This document shows positions 33,805 to 42,939 of a DNA stretch of 64,000 nucleotides, in pieces. Source of the DNA: Streptococcus suis (lineage in GTDB: Bacteria > Bacillota > Bacilli > Lactobacillales > Streptococcaceae). The first letter of the stretch is position 1. The number at the start of each line of letters is the position of its first letter. A program made the position numbers and the translations under genes. The stretch lies in contig NZ_POIZ01000052.1 of NCBI RefSeq assembly GCF_002960425.1, positions 1 to 64,000 of the forward strand, in the 5' to 3' direction. The notes below the pieces were generated by a model. The model searched no databases, was not told where the DNA came from, and was given only the letters and a program-made list of their open reading frames with translations.

Positions 33805-34581
33805 ATGGCAGTAATTTCAATGAAACAACTTCTTGAGGCTGGTGTACACTTTGGTCACCAAACTCGTCGCTGGAATCCTAAGATGGCTAAGTACATCTTC
33901 ACAGAGCGTAACGGTATCCACGTTATCGACTTGCAACAAACTGTAAAATTGGCTGACCAAGCTTACGAATTCATCCGTGACGCTGCAGCAAACGACGCAG
34001 TTATCTTGTTCGTAGGTACTAAAAAACAAGCTGCTGAAGCTGTTAAAGACGAAGCTATCCGCGCTGGTCAATACTTCATCAACCACCGTTGGTTGGGTGG
34101 AACTCTTACAAACTGGGGTACAATCCAAAAACGTATCGCTCGTTTGAAAGAAATCAACCGTATGGAAGAAGATGGAACTTTCGAAGTGCTTCCTAAGAAA
34201 GAAGTAGCATTGTTGAACAAACAACGTGCTCGTCTTGAAAAATTCTTGGGCGGTATCGCTGACATGCCACGCATTCCAGACGTAATGTTCGTAGTTGACC
34301 CGCACAAAGAACAAATCGCTGTTAAAGAAGCTAAAAAATTGGGTATCCCAGTTGTAGCGATGGTTGACACAAACACAGATCCAGATGATATCGATGTAAT
34401 CATCCCAGCTAACGATGACGCTATCCGCGCTGTTAAATTGATCACAGCTAAAATGGCTGACGCTATCATCGAAGGTAACCAAGGTGAAGATAGCGTAGCA
34501 GCAGTTGAAGCTGAATTGGCAGCTGAACCAGCATCTACAGAATCAATCGAAGAATTGGTTGAAGTTGTAGAAGGTAAATAA
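33805..34581 (+). CDS. rpsB: 30S ribosomal protein S2
   Basis: Starts [27 protein letters not shown], the universal S2 N-terminus, after AAAAAGGAG; the frame open from 33700 is leader sequence. The 258-residue product is full length, ending in an acidic tail. Codon use is strongly biased to highly expressed codons. It lies upstream of tsf in the conserved rpsB-tsf pair. Confidence 0.98.
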   Translation: MAVISMKQLLEAGVHFGHQTRRWNPKMAKYIFTERNGIHVIDLQQTVKLADQAYEFIRDAAANDAVILFVGTKKQAAEAVKDEAIRAGQYFINHRWLGGTLTNWGTIQKRIARLKEINRMEEDGTFEVLPKKEVALLNKQRARLEKFLGGIADMPRIPDVMFVVDPHKEQIAVKEAKKLGIPVVAMVDTNTDPDDIDVIIPANDDAIRAVKLITAKMADAIIEGNQGEDSVAAVEAELAAEPASTESIEELVEVVEGK

Positions 34582-34683
34582 GTAACGAGGACCTTAAGAA
34601 AAGCCTTAGATTTGTCCAAATCCTAGCTTTTTAGTCCGAGTTCCATTTTACATCAGTTAGTAAACAAGAAAAAACAATCCTAG

Positions 34684-34715
34684 AGGGGCAGGGCTGAGCC
34701 CGCTCCTCTATTTTA
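34684..34715 (+). terminator. Hairpin between rpsB and tsf
   Basis: AGAGGGGC and GCTCCTCT flank a GC-rich inner stem (GGGCTGAGCCC), followed by ATTTTAT. It probably acts as a partial terminator that lowers tsf transcription relative to rpsB or stabilises the rpsB 3' end. Confidence 0.7.
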
Positions 34716-34739
34716 TAAATACAAACAAGGAGAATAGAC

Positions 34740-35780
34740 ATGGCAGAAATTACAGCAGCTCTCGTTAAAGAATTGCGTGAAAAATCAGGTGCTGGCGTTA
34801 TGGACGCGAAAAAAGCATTGGTTGAAGTAGAAGGCGATATCGAAAAAGCGATTGAATTGCTTCGCGAAAAAGGTATGGCTAAGGCAGCTAAGAAAGCAGA
34901 CCGTGTAGCAGCTGAAGGTTTGACAGGTGTTTACGTTGATGGTAACGTAGCAGCAGTTGTTGAAGTGAACGCTGAAACAGACTTCGTTGCGAAAAACGCT
35001 CAATTCGTTGAATTGGTAAACACTACTGCGAAAGTAATTGCAGAAGGTAAACCAGCTGACAACGAAGCAGCTCTTAAATTGACTATGCCTTCAGGTGAAA
35101 CGCTTGAAGAAGCATACGTAAATGCAACTGCAACAATCGGTGAGAAAATCTCATTCCGTCGCTTTGCTTTGGTTGAAAAAACAGATGCTCAAGCATTTGG
35201 TGCATACCAACACAACGGCGGCCGTATCGGTGTTATCTCAGTTGTTGAAGGTGGCGACGAAACTCTTGCAAAACAAATCTCAATGCACATCGCTGCGATG
35301 AAACCAACTGTTCTTTCTTACACTGAATTGGATGAGCAATTCGTTAAAGATGAGTTGGCACAAATCAACCACAAAATCGAACAAGACAACGAAAGCCGTG
35401 CAATGGTTGACAAACCAGCATTGCCACTCTTGCAATATGGTTCAAAAGCTCAATTGACTGACGAAGTGATTGCTGCAGCTGAAGAGGCTATCAAAGCAGA
35501 ATTGGCAGCAGAAGGCAAACCAGAAAAAATCTGGGACAAAATCATCCCAGGTAAAATGGATCGCTTCTTGCTTGACAACACTCAAGTTGACCAAGCTTAC
35601 ACTCTTCTTGCTCAAGTGTACATCATGGACGACAGCAAAACAGTTGAGGCTTACTTGAACTCAGTGAACGCTTCAGTTGTAGAATTTGCTCGTTTTGAAG
35701 TAGGTGAAGGTATCGAGAAAGCTTCAAACGACTTTGAAGCAGAAGTTGCAGCTACGATGGCAGCAGCTCTTGGTAAATAA
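34740..35780 (+). CDS. tsf: Elongation factor Ts
   Basis: EF-Ts exchanges GDP for GTP on EF-Tu. The 346-residue protein has the N-terminal UBA-like domain ([21 protein letters not shown]), the EF-Tu contact motif TDFVAKN near residue 80 and the C-terminal core ([17 protein letters not shown]). Length is normal for streptococci. AAGGAG precedes the ATG; codon bias is strong. Confidence 0.98.
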   Translation: MAEITAALVKELREKSGAGVMDAKKALVEVEGDIEKAIELLREKGMAKAAKKADRVAAEGLTGVYVDGNVAAVVEVNAETDFVAKNAQFVELVNTTAKVIAEGKPADNEAALKLTMPSGETLEEAYVNATATIGEKISFRRFALVEKTDAQAFGAYQHNGGRIGVISVVEGGDETLAKQISMHIAAMKPTVLSYTELDEQFVKDELAQINHKIEQDNESRAMVDKPALPLLQYGSKAQLTDEVIAAAEEAIKAELAAEGKPEKIWDKIIPGKMDRFLLDNTQVDQAYTLLAQVYIMDDSKTVEAYLNSVNASVVEFARFEVGEGIEKASNDFEAEVAATMAAALGK

Positions 35781-35790
35781 TCATATATAG

Positions 35791-35817
35791 AAGAACTTCC
35801 GAAAGGGAGTTCTTTTT
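35791..35817 (+). terminator. Intrinsic terminator of rpsB-tsf
   Basis: AGAACTTCC pairs with GGGAGTTCT around a GAAA loop, followed by five T. Confidence 0.88.
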
Positions 35818-35877
35818 GTAAAATCAGTCTTAGGGCTGATGTCTGAGCAGGTTGAGTGAGTTATACTATACTCAATC

Positions 35878-36636
35878 CTAAATATTTTTCATAATCTCCT
35901 TAAAAAGCACCGGCCTTGTGGTCGGTGCTTTTTGCTGGCTTTTTAAAATATAAGTATCCCAGCTAGACTTGTTTGGATGTCGGAATTGGTCAGCCAAGCG
36001 CATGGCGATAGGATCGCAGTCATCAGCTTCAAAGCTAATTTGCTGGTATTGTTCAAATAAGGAGCCAATAACTTGCTGAATGAAGTTATCAAAACTTCCA
36101 CAATCTTTCCCACAGACATAGGCTATTTCATTGTTTTCTACAAAGGCCCAGTTTTCTGAGTCTGTATAAATCAGGTCAGGTAAATCTTTCTCGAAGTCTT
36201 CTTGACTGGCAGCCCAAGGATTGATGTCTTGGTGAACTGTTTGATAGTGGTCAAAAATTTGCTGACAGGCTATTTGATAAGGTGCGGTGCCTTTGCGGGC
36301 TATGTTTAGGTTGGTAGTGCCTGCTTGACCAAGGAAGTCTTGTTTGGTCACTTCAAACTCATAACATTTCCGCTTGCAGACAAAGCCAGATGCGGTGAGG
36401 AAATGGATTTTTTCCTGCTCTGCAGAAGAGAGCATAACCTGAAGAGGTTTTCCGCCTAAGGAAGTCTGTAGGGACTGGAAGAGTTGCTCTGCTATGGTGC
36501 AATCGTAATCGGCCAAATCCAGTCGAAGATAGGTATTGGTTTGGTGGTAGGGATTGTTGTAGCTGTGAATCTTGCCTAGTGGCCTTCCTTGATAAGAGAT
36601 GTGGAAGGTGTTGGCTTGGTAGGAAATGTCTAGCAT
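35878..36636 (-). CDS. GNAT-like protein, 252 aa, reading through a terminator hairpin
   Basis: Two similar halves with alternating strands and helices (FHISYQGRPLGKIHSYNN; NNEIAYVCGKDCGSFDNFI) suggest a GNAT acetyltransferase fold, not certain. The last 15 codons run through a perfect terminator hairpin (arms AAAAGCACCG/CGGTGCTTTT around 35902-35933), so the original stop was probably upstream and has been lost, adding KAPTTRPVLFKEIMKNI. It abuts the thioredoxin-like gene (36636), with which it is co-transcribed. Confidence 0.55.
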   Translation of the reverse strand: MLDISYQANTFHISYQGRPLGKIHSYNNPYHQTNTYLRLDLADYDCTIAEQLFQSLQTSLGGKPLQVMLSSAEQEKIHFLTASGFVCKRKCYEFEVTKQDFLGQAGTTNLNIARKGTAPYQIACQQIFDHYQTVHQDINPWAASQEDFEKDLPDLIYTDSENWAFVENNEIAYVCGKDCGSFDNFIQQVIGSLFEQYQQISFEADDCDPIAMRLADQFRHPNKSSWDTYILKSQQKAPTTRPVLFKEIMKNI

Positions 36637-36974
36637 TAGTCCTCAATAAAAGCTGCAATCTCGTCTTCCGTCATGCTGGAGTCGCAACGGACTTGAACCC
36701 CAGAAGTTTTTGCGACGAGGAGGCCTGGTACAGTAGGGACTTGGTAGTGGTCGCGGAGGGCCTGGAGTTCAGGGCTGACTTGGCTGGAGTCAAGGAAGTG
36801 GACGGTCACTTCCTTGTCTTGGGCAACCTTGTGGAGTTTTGGGGCAAAACGGTTGCAGTAAGGGCAGGTGGCACGTCCGATGAAGAGAACGCCGCCTTCT
36901 TGAGCAGTGAGGAGGCTCTGTGCCTGCTCCACGGTTACGCTTGTAAAATCTTGGATGTAGTCTTGAAAGTTCAT
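36636..36974 (-). CDS. Thioredoxin-fold protein (bacteriocin accessory-like)
   Basis: The 112-residue protein has a CPYC active site (Cys37, Cys40) in the context LFIGRATCPYCNRFAPKL and a cis-Pro loop VPTVPGLLV near residue 84, so it is a complete thiol-disulfide protein. No signal peptide is seen, so it should be cytosolic. Streptococcal relatives are often annotated as bacteriocin transport accessory proteins; here no bacteriocin gene is adjacent. Confidence 0.8.
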   Translation of the reverse strand: MNFQDYIQDFTSVTVEQAQSLLTAQEGGVLFIGRATCPYCNRFAPKLHKVAQDKEVTVHFLDSSQVSPELQALRDHYQVPTVPGLLVAKTSGVQVRCDSSMTEDEIAAFIED

Positions 36975-37018
36975 GATATAAGATATAAAGGGCGTTCAGC
37001 GGACACAGACAAAATAGG

Positions 37019-37057
37019 AAACAGAACGACGACGCAAGCGTCTAGTTCTCGTTTATC
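37019..37057. terminator. Imperfect hairpin between the thioredoxin-like gene and ctsR
   Basis: GACGC/GCGTC with outer GAAC/GTTC and AAAC/GTTT segments form an interrupted stem. Its role is unclear; it lies upstream of the minus-strand gene and upstream of ctsR. Confidence 0.35.
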
Positions 37058-37215
37058 TTTTTGGCCCAGTCCGTAGCCCGTATTCAGTTCAACTAAATAC
37101 GGAAGCCCTAGTCCTTTCTGTTTTTTCTTTTTATTATAGAAAATTTCGGAAGAGATTTCAAAATTCTGCTACGGCTGGGGCTAGGCTTTCGCTTTCAAAT
37201 TTGGTGGATTTAAGG

Positions 37216-37241
37216 TATAATAATGGTCAAAGATAGTCAAA
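37216..37241 (+). promoter_or_regulatory. ctsR promoter with CtsR operator
   Basis: TATAAT at 37216-37221 is followed by the heptads GGTCAAA (37225-37231) and AGTCAAA (37235-37241), spaced by three bases, which is the direct-repeat CtsR operator (consensus RGTCAAAnnnRGTCAAA). It overlaps the expected transcription start, so CtsR should repress its own operon and release it on heat stress. Confidence 0.9.
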
Positions 37242-37256
37242 GAAAGAGGCGATACT

Positions 37257-37715
37257 ATGGCGATGAAGAATACATCAGATTATATCGAAGAGCATATCAA
37301 AGCCATCTTGGACCAGGTCAATGTGGCAGAGTTGCGCCGCAGTGAATTGGCCAGTCGGTTTGAAGTGGTTCCCAGCCAGATAAACTATGTCATCAAGACC
37401 CGTTTTACAGCCAGCCGTGGTTATATTGTGGAAAGCAAGCGTGGTGGCGGTGGCTACATCCGCATTGGACGGATTACCTTTTCGGACAAGCACGAACTGG
37501 TCCATGATTTGTTAAAGAATATGGGAGAGCAACTGTCTGCAACAGTCTATGCAGATATTTTGCAGTTGCTGTTTGATGAGGACTTGATGACAGAACGGGA
37601 AGGTAATCTCTTTTTGGCAACGGGTTCGGATGAGGTCTTGGGCAGGGATGCGGATAGCATTCGCGCTCGGATGATGCGTCAAATATTACGGCGTTTAGAT
37701 AGGAAAGAGGATTAA
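37257..37715 (+). CDS. ctsR: Transcriptional repressor CtsR
   Basis: CtsR represses clp and other stress genes. The 152-residue protein contains the winged-helix domain (SDYIEEHIKAIL, SELASRFEVVPSQINYVIKTRF) and the glycine-rich wing RGGGGYIRI that senses heat. Its own operator lies directly upstream. The gene is four bases from clpC and forms an autoregulated operon with it. Confidence 0.97.
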   Translation: MAMKNTSDYIEEHIKAILDQVNVAELRRSELASRFEVVPSQINYVIKTRFTASRGYIVESKRGGGGYIRIGRITFSDKHELVHDLLKNMGEQLSATVYADILQLLFDEDLMTEREGNLFLATGSDEVLGRDADSIRARMMRQILRRLDRKED

Positions 37716-37719
37716 ATTC

Positions 37720-40170
37720 ATGAAAATTTCAACTGGTTTACAAAGGGTATTTGAAGATGCCCAGTTGGTCGCCCAGCGTTATGCCTGTGAGTATTTGGAA
37801 ACCTGGCATATTCTCCTGTCCTTTGTCATCAATCACGATACGGTTGCAGGAGCTGTCTTGGCAGAATATCCTGTTTCGATTTCGGATTATGAACATGCGA
37901 CCTTTGTCGTGACAGAGAAGGTCTATCGTGAAGACTTGGAGAGCTTCCGTATCTTGCCATCTTCGAAACGTTTGGATGAAACGGCAAGCTTGGCTAAAAA
38001 GATTGCGGAAGTGGTCAAGGCCAAGGAGCTGGGAACGGAACATCTTTTCCTAGCCATGCTCTTGAACAGACGGTCGACAGCCAGTCTGATTTTAGACAAG
38101 GTCGGTTTTCACTTTGAAGACTCTGATGATAAGATTCGTTTTGTGGACTTGCGTAAGAGTTTGGAAAGCCGTGCTGGTTTCACCAAAGAAGATATGAAGG
38201 CTGTTCGTGGCTTGATGAAGGTGGGTAAGGCCAAGCCTGCCAATGTTGGACAGATGATGGGCATGCCTCCAGGTCCGCAAACAGGTGGATTGGAGGACTA
38301 TACCCGTGACTTGACTGCTCTGGCCCGCGAAGGCAAGATGGAGCCAGTCATTGGCCGTGATGCTGAGATTTCACGGATGATTCAAATCCTTTCCCGCAAG
38401 ACAAAAAACAATCCAGTTTTGGTGGGGGATGCGGGTGTCGGTAAAACAGCCCTTGCTTTAGGTCTTGCCCAGCGTGTCGCTGCTGGAGATGTACCTGCTA
38501 GTCTGGCTCGGATGCGCGTCTTGGAGCTAGATTTGATGAATGTCGTTGCAGGGACTCGTTTCCGTGGTGACTTCGAAGAGCGGATGAACAATATCATCAA
38601 CGACATTGAGGAAGATGGTCAAGTTATCCTTTTCATTGACGAGCTGCATACCATTATGGGTTCTGGCTCTGGGATTGATTCGACTTTGGATGCGGCCAAT
38701 ATTCTCAAACCAGCTCTGGCTCGTGGTACCCTACGTACAGTTGGGGCGACTACTCAAACGGAGTATCAGAAGCATATTGAGAAGGACGCGGCCTTGGTTC
38801 GCCGTTTCGCCAAGGTGACCATTGAAGAACCAACAGTTGAGGACAGTATTACCATTTTGACAGGCCTTAAAGGGACTTTTGAGAAATACCATAGGGTCCG
38901 TATTGGAGATACTGCTGTTGAAACTGCTGTCATCTACGCTAAGCGATATTTGACCAGCAAAAATCTGCCAGATTCTGCCATTGACCTGCTAGATGAAGCC
39001 AGTGCGACAGTACAAAATCGGGTGAAAGGTCAGGCAGAAGAAACAGGTCTGACCAGCATTGATAAAGCGCTGATGGCTCGAAAATACAAGACCGCCAGCA
39101 AGCTCTTACTTGAGGCAAAAGAAGCTGCGAAGACAAGTCAACACTATGACTTAGAAGTGACGGAGGAGGATGTTTTAGAAACCCTCAGTCGCTTGTCTGG
39201 TATTCCTGTAGCCAAGCTTAGTCAGTCAGATACCAAGAAGTATTTGAACCTGGAAGCAGAATTGCATAAACGTGTCATCGGCCAAGAAGAAGCCATTTCT
39301 GCAGTCAGCAGGGCCATTCGCCGTAATCAGTCAGGTATTCGGACGGGTCGCAGACCGATTGGTTCCTTCATGTTCCTGGGGCCAACAGGTGTCGGTAAGA
39401 CAGAGCTTGCCAAGGCATTGGCTGAAGTCCTCTTTGATGATGAGTCAGCCCTTATTCGCTTTGACATGTCTGAATACATGGAGAAATTTGCAGCCAGCCG
39501 TTTAAACGGTGCCCCTCCGGGCTACGTGGGTTATGAAGAGGGTGGCGAATTGACAGAAAAAGTTCGGAACAAACCTTATTCTGTTCTTCTCTTTGACGAG
39601 GTTGAAAAAGCCCATCCAGATATTTTCAACGTGCTCTTACAGGTCTTGGATGATGGTGTCTTGACGGACAGTAAGGGACGCAAGGTTGATTTCTCCAATA
39701 CCATTATCATCATGACCTCAAACCTTGGAGCAACAGCCCTTCGGGATGATAAGACAGTTGGCTTTGGTGCCCTTGATTTGTCTAAGGACCACAAGGAAGT
39801 GGAGAAACGCATTTTTGAGGAATTGAAAAAAGCCTATCGTCCAGAATTTATCAACCGTATTGACGAGAAAGTTGTCTTCCATAGCCTGACGGAAACGCAC
39901 ATGCAGGATGTGGTCAAGGTCATGGTTAAACCGTTGTTAGCTGTAACAGCTGAGAAAGGAATTACCCTTAAACTGCAACCGTCCGCCCTCAAGTTATTGG
40001 CTAAACAAGGTTACGATCCAGAAATGGGTGCTCGTCCTCTTCGTAGACTCTTGCAGACCAAATTGGAAGACCCATTGGCAGAACTCTTGCTCCGTGGTGA
40101 CTTGGCTACTGGTTCGACCTTGAAGGTTGGGGTAAAGGGCGAAGAACTCAAATTTGATGTGGTCAAATAG
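37720..40170 (+). CDS. clpC: ATP-dependent protease ATPase subunit ClpC
   Basis: ClpC unfolds proteins for degradation by ClpP. The 816-residue protein has an N-terminal Clp repeat domain (1-145), a first AAA+ module with Walker A GDAGVGKT near residue 236 and Walker B FIDELHTI, a middle coiled segment, and a second AAA+ module with GPTGVGKT near 553 and [15 protein letters not shown]. Both ATPase sites are intact. It is the second gene of the CtsR-controlled operon. Confidence 0.96.
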   Translation: MKISTGLQRVFEDAQLVAQRYACEYLETWHILLSFVINHDTVAGAVLAEYPVSISDYEHATFVVTEKVYREDLESFRILPSSKRLDETASLAKKIAEVVKAKELGTEHLFLAMLLNRRSTASLILDKVGFHFEDSDDKIRFVDLRKSLESRAGFTKEDMKAVRGLMKVGKAKPANVGQMMGMPPGPQTGGLEDYTRDLTALAREGKMEPVIGRDAEISRMIQILSRKTKNNPVLVGDAGVGKTALALGLAQRVAAGDVPASLARMRVLELDLMNVVAGTRFRGDFEERMNNIINDIEEDGQVILFIDELHTIMGSGSGIDSTLDAANILKPALARGTLRTVGATTQTEYQKHIEKDAALVRRFAKVTIEEPTVEDSITILTGLKGTFEKYHRVRIGDTAVETAVIYAKRYLTSKNLPDSAIDLLDEASATVQNRVKGQAEETGLTSIDKALMARKYKTASKLLLEAKEAAKTSQHYDLEVTEEDVLETLSRLSGIPVAKLSQSDTKKYLNLEAELHKRVIGQEEAISAVSRAIRRNQSGIRTGRRPIGSFMFLGPTGVGKTELAKALAEVLFDDESALIRFDMSEYMEKFAASRLNGAPPGYVGYEEGGELTEKVRNKPYSVLLFDEVEKAHPDIFNVLLQVLDDGVLTDSKGRKVDFSNTIIIMTSNLGATALRDDKTVGFGALDLSKDHKEVEKRIFEELKKAYRPEFINRIDEKVVFHSLTETHMQDVVKVMVKPLLAVTAEKGITLKLQPSALKLLAKQGYDPEMGARPLRRLLQTKLEDPLAELLLRGDLATGSTLKVGVKGEELKFDVVK

Positions 40171-40178
40171 GAGGAAAA

Positions 40179-40262
40179 ATGGTAGAACTAAGACCGCTTT
40201 TAGAAGCAGATTGTGAGGACTTTATCTGCCGCAATAAAATGGTTTTCGGGTGTGAAAGGTAA
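40179..40262 (+). pseudogene. 27-codon stub, possible GNAT acetyltransferase start
   Basis: The frame MVELRPLLEADCEDFICRN... has a good GAGGA ribosome site and an N-terminus like those of GNAT acetyltransferases (xLRPLxxxD), but ends after 27 codons. It is either a remnant of a deleted gene between clpC and the adenylyltransferase gene, or a chance frame. Confidence 0.35.
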
Positions 40263-40265
40263 GGT

Positions 40266-40757
40266 ATGAAACAAACCGTAGCAGTCGTTTTTGGAACCTT
40301 TGCTCCCATGCACAAGGGGCATTTGGATTTGATTGAACGAGCAAAGTTGGCTTGTGGTCAGGTTTGTGTGGTGGTTTCAGGATATGACAAGGATCGTGGG
40401 GATAGGATAGGTTTAGACCTGGCCAAACGTTTTCAATTTGCTCAAGAGCAGTTTAAGAAAGATGATTTGGTGAGAGTTTATGCGCTTGATGAAACCGACT
40501 TGCCAGCCTATCCAGATGGCTGGGATCTTTGGTTAGACCGCTTGCTTGCTTTGTTGGACCTGTCTGAAAATCAAGTGCCAGTCTTCTATGTGTCCGAGGA
40601 AGAATACGCTCAGGAACTGCATAGGCGAGGCTATCAAGCCCATTATAGTCCTAGAAAATTTGGTATTTCAGCCACCCTCATTCGTGAACATCCTCAACAA
40701 TACCATGATTACATTGCCCCTGCCTTTCTGGCCTTTTTTGGAAAGGAAAGCATGTAA
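40266..40757 (+). CDS. NadR-like nicotinamide-nucleotide adenylyltransferase domain
   Basis: The 163-residue protein shows the nucleotidyltransferase start VVFGTFAPMHKGHLDLIERA (HxGH motif) and the C-terminal ISATLIREHP (ISxTxxR), so it should transfer AMP to nicotinamide mononucleotide. Full-length streptococcal NadR proteins are over 330 residues and carry a P-loop ribosylnicotinamide kinase after this domain; that part is absent here. The catalytic motifs are complete, so the protein may still work as an adenylyltransferase. Confidence 0.75.
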   Translation: MKQTVAVVFGTFAPMHKGHLDLIERAKLACGQVCVVVSGYDKDRGDRIGLDLAKRFQFAQEQFKKDDLVRVYALDETDLPAYPDGWDLWLDRLLALLDLSENQVPVFYVSEEEYAQELHRRGYQAHYSPRKFGISATLIREHPQQYHDYIAPAFLAFFGKESM

Positions 40758-40766
40758 AACAGTATA

Positions 40767-40813
40767 GAAAAAACGCATAAAACCAGGTCATAACCTTGGT
40801 TTTATGCGTTTTT
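40767..40813. terminator. Terminator, left copy flanking the toxin-like cassette
   Basis: AAAAAACGCATAAAACC pairs with GGTTTTATGCGTTTTTT, a bidirectional terminator. The same 47 bases recur at 41849-41895 with one mismatch, enclosing the three small genes between them. Confidence 0.9.
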
Positions 40814-40866
40814 TATTACTGATTTTTACGAAAGTTCCATGTATTTTAACGAACGTTCGGAGATGC

Positions 40867-40926
40867 CTTGTATATGTACAAGAAAATACAATTTTTTTTG
40901 ACTATTTTAATTTTATTTGTTACTAT
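40867..40926 (+). promoter_or_regulatory. Promoter and operator-like palindrome of the toxin-like gene
   Basis: TTGACT (40898-40903), 17 bases, then TACTAT (40921-40926). Just upstream lies CTTGTA-TATG-TACAAG (40867-40882), a perfect inverted repeat, and further up the palindrome CGAACGTTCG (40850-40859). Their positions suit activator or repressor binding. AAGGAGGTG (40941-40949) is a near-perfect ribosome-binding site for the ATG at 40956. Confidence 0.65.
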
Positions 40927-40955
40927 ATACTCATCAAAAAAAGGAGGTGGTTCTT

Positions 40956-41339
40956 ATGAAAAAGAATCTTTTGGAAAAAACTATCACTTGTTTTATTTGC
41001 TTGTTTACTGTATTGATTACAGTTATGTCATCAATGTCATCTGTTCAGGCTGCTAGTCGGATTGAAACACCTATCGAAACTAGGTCTATTCATAACTCAA
41101 ACCTTGAAGGTGGTGGTAGATTATCTCATATAAATCTATCAGGATTTTCAAATAGATTTGGAACAGCAGCATCTGGTAGAGCTGGTACATATTTCGGACC
41201 AAGAGGAACTTATGTTGTGAGAGATTGGTCAGTCAATTCCGGAAATGGACCTCATGGAGGGAGCTATTGGAAACTATTCAACAGAAACGGTAAACCATTA
41301 GGTACATACGACAAGTATGGAAACTATCTACGACCATAG
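40956..41339 (+). CDS. Small secreted toxin-like protein
   Basis: The 127-residue product has a classical Sec signal peptide (basic start KKNLLEK, hydrophobic core, cleavage after VQA at about residue 33). The mature part ends NSGNGPHGGSYWKLFNRNGK and PLGTYDKYGNYLRP; the pattern GxHGGxxWxLxNxxGKxxGTYD resembles the C-terminal toxin domains of polymorphic toxins, where His and Lys act in RNA cleavage. It lacks any large delivery domain. Two short immunity-like genes follow at once. The enzyme activity is inference. Confidence 0.65.
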   Translation: MKKNLLEKTITCFICLFTVLITVMSSMSSVQAASRIETPIETRSIHNSNLEGGGRLSHINLSGFSNRFGTAASGRAGTYFGPRGTYVVRDWSVNSGNGPHGGSYWKLFNRNGKPLGTYDKYGNYLRP

Positions 41340-41357
41340 TTCAATTAGGAGGATTTA

Positions 41358-41591
41358 ATGAAATCATTTCAACTAAATCATTTTGAAATTAAGATTTCTG
41401 AAAAACTACACCCAGTTTATGATGGAAATGATGAGATATTAGTTATCTTTCCAGACCATACTGCAATCTGCTGTCAGGTAAAACTTTCTAAAGAGGGTAG
41501 ACTTTTGGTAGATACATTTTGGGGTGTGGAGCATGAAATCTCAGGTAACTCGGTAACTATTTATTCTATGGAAGAGGAGGGAGTTGAGTGA
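41358..41591 (+). CDS. Immunity-like protein 1, 77 aa
   Basis: A small, acidic, cytosolic beta-rich protein (FQLNHFEIKISEKLHPVYDG, NDEILVIFPDHTAICCQV). TAGGAGG stands before the ATG, 18 bases after the toxin-like gene. It is related to the next protein: both begin with an F-R/N-x-x-x-I-x-(V/I) strand and share P-V-(Y/F)-x-GNDE. Position, size and acidity suggest that it protects the producer from the preceding protein. Confidence 0.6.
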   Translation: MKSFQLNHFEIKISEKLHPVYDGNDEILVIFPDHTAICCQVKLSKEGRLLVDTFWGVEHEISGNSVTIYSMEEEGVE

Positions 41592-41830
41592 AACAGTATT
41601 CATTTAGACAGTATACTATCCATGTTCATCCAAATTTAAATGTGTTCATCGGAAATGATGAAACAGAACTGGTTCTCTATAGCAAAGAACCAGATTGTAC
41701 ACTTTTAGCCTTGCTAAGATGGTTACCAGATAAAAATTCTATTCGTATTATCAACCGTTGGAAATTAACCTACGAATACGACGATAAGAATAGTATCTAC
41801 ATTCATTACGACCCCGATTATCGTTACTAA
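41588..41830 (+). CDS. Immunity-like protein 2, 80 aa
   Basis: A diverged paralogue of immunity-like protein 1 (QYSFRQYTIHVHPNLNVFIG, NDETELVLYSKEPDCTLLAL), beginning with GTG at 41588 in the GTGA overlap with the preceding stop, after AGGAGGGAG. Four-base overlap implies coupled, near-equal synthesis of the two. Having two related immunity-like proteins beside one toxin is typical of loci that collect protection against rival variants, but that remains inference. Confidence 0.6.
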   Translation: MKQYSFRQYTIHVHPNLNVFIGNDETELVLYSKEPDCTLLALLRWLPDKNSIRIINRWKLTYEYDDKNSIYIHYDPDYRY

Positions 41831-41848
41831 ACATGTAGTAATCTATAC

Positions 41849-41895
41849 GAAAAAACGCATAAAATCAGGTCATAACCTTGGTTTTATGCGTTTTT
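41849..41895. terminator. Terminator, right copy flanking the toxin-like cassette
   Basis: 47-base copy of 40767-40813 with one mismatch (T for C in the stem). It serves the cassette on the plus strand and dusB on the minus strand. Confidence 0.9.
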
Positions 41896-41934
41896 CTGTT
41901 TCATTGTTAGCGAGTTTTAACCTGCCAGTTTATC

Positions 41935-42939
41935 TTATTTAGCAATCCGTTCTTGATAGGCTTCTCGTGCCTGGTCAAATAGTTCTTGGACCTGCTCAAT
42001 GGTTTCTGCCTTGGCAACGGCTCCACGGATCTTGGCAGCCCCTGCTGAACCACGGAGATAGTGGGGAGCAAGACCACGGAATTCGCGGACGGCAACTGAC
42101 TCGCCCTTGAGATTGGTCAATCGGGTCAGGTGGTCGAAGGCGACATTGAGTTTGTCATCGAAGGAGAGGTCGGGCAGGACTTCTCCAGTTTCAAGATAGT
42201 GGTTGATTTGGTTGAATATATAAGGATTTCCCATAGCAGTTCGTCCGACCATGACAGCATCAGCACCGACTTCCTCGATTCGCTGGCGGGCATCTTCTAC
42301 ATTGCGGATGTCTCCGTTTGCGATGAAGGGAATCTTGGTCAGGCTGCCAGCTACCTTGTTCAAGGTCTCTAGGTCAACTGTTCCTGTGTACATCTGCTCG
42401 CGGGTCCGTCCGTGCATGGCTAGGGCAGCCACACCGGCACTTTCTGCGGCCAGGGCATTTTCGACCGCAAGGTCGGTATTGTTCCAACCGGTCCGCATCT
42501 TAACGGTCAAGGGAATATCGAGGACTGAGGTCACTTCCTTGATGATGTGGTAGATCTTGTCGGGGTCCTTGAGCCACTTGGCACCTGCCTCGTTCTTGAT
42601 GACCTTGTTGACAGGGCAACCCATGTTGATATCTACGATATTAGCTTTGGTGTTCTTCTGGATGAAGTCGGCAGCCCGTTTCAGTCCTTCGGCGTCGCCA
42701 CCAAAAAGCTGGATAGACATAGGGTATTCGTTGTCGTCGATATGGAGCATATGGAGGGTCTTCTCGTTGTTGTAGAGAAGGCCTTTTTCAGAAATCATTT
42801 CCATAACGACTAGACCTGCGCCCATTTCTTTGGCAATGGTACGGAAGGCCGAGTTGGTCACGCCGGCCATTGGGGCTAGCACGCAGCGATTGGGGATTTC
42901 CACATCACCAATCATGAAAGGGGTATTGAGATTAGCCAT
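41935..42939 (-). CDS. dusB: tRNA-dihydrouridine synthase
   Basis: Dus enzymes reduce uridines in the tRNA D-loop using FMN and NADPH. The product (334 residues) has [13 protein letters not shown], the active-site [11 protein letters not shown] (catalytic Cys near residue 100), TVKMRTGW and IANGDIRN motifs. I start it at 42939 (MANLNTPF) because GGAGGAACTC precedes; the frame open from 42969 lies inside hslO. It overlaps the hslO stop by eight bases. Confidence 0.94.
   Translation of the reverse strand: MANLNTPFMIGDVEIPNRCVLAPMAGVTNSAFRTIAKEMGAGLVVMEMISEKGLLYNNEKTLHMLHIDDNEYPMSIQLFGGDAEGLKRAADFIQKNTKANIVDINMGCPVNKVIKNEAGAKWLKDPDKIYHIIKEVTSVLDIPLTVKMRTGWNNTDLAVENALAAESAGVAALAMHGRTREQMYTGTVDLETLNKVAGSLTKIPFIANGDIRNVEDARQRIEEVGADAVMVGRTAMGNPYIFNQINHYLETGEVLPDLSFDDKLNVAFDHLTRLTNLKGESVAVREFRGLAPHYLRGSAGAAKIRGAVAKAETIEQVQELFDQAREAYQERIAK

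Noticed and set aside
33817..34482. Long antisense frame within rpsB
   Set aside because: Mirror of the strong codon bias of a ribosomal protein gene; composition (many Cys, Phe, His) is unlike a real protein.
40917..40955. Longer N-terminus of the secreted toxin-like protein
   Set aside because: It would start within the promoter -10 region and place charged residues before the signal peptide; the ATG at 40956 has a perfect ribosome site.
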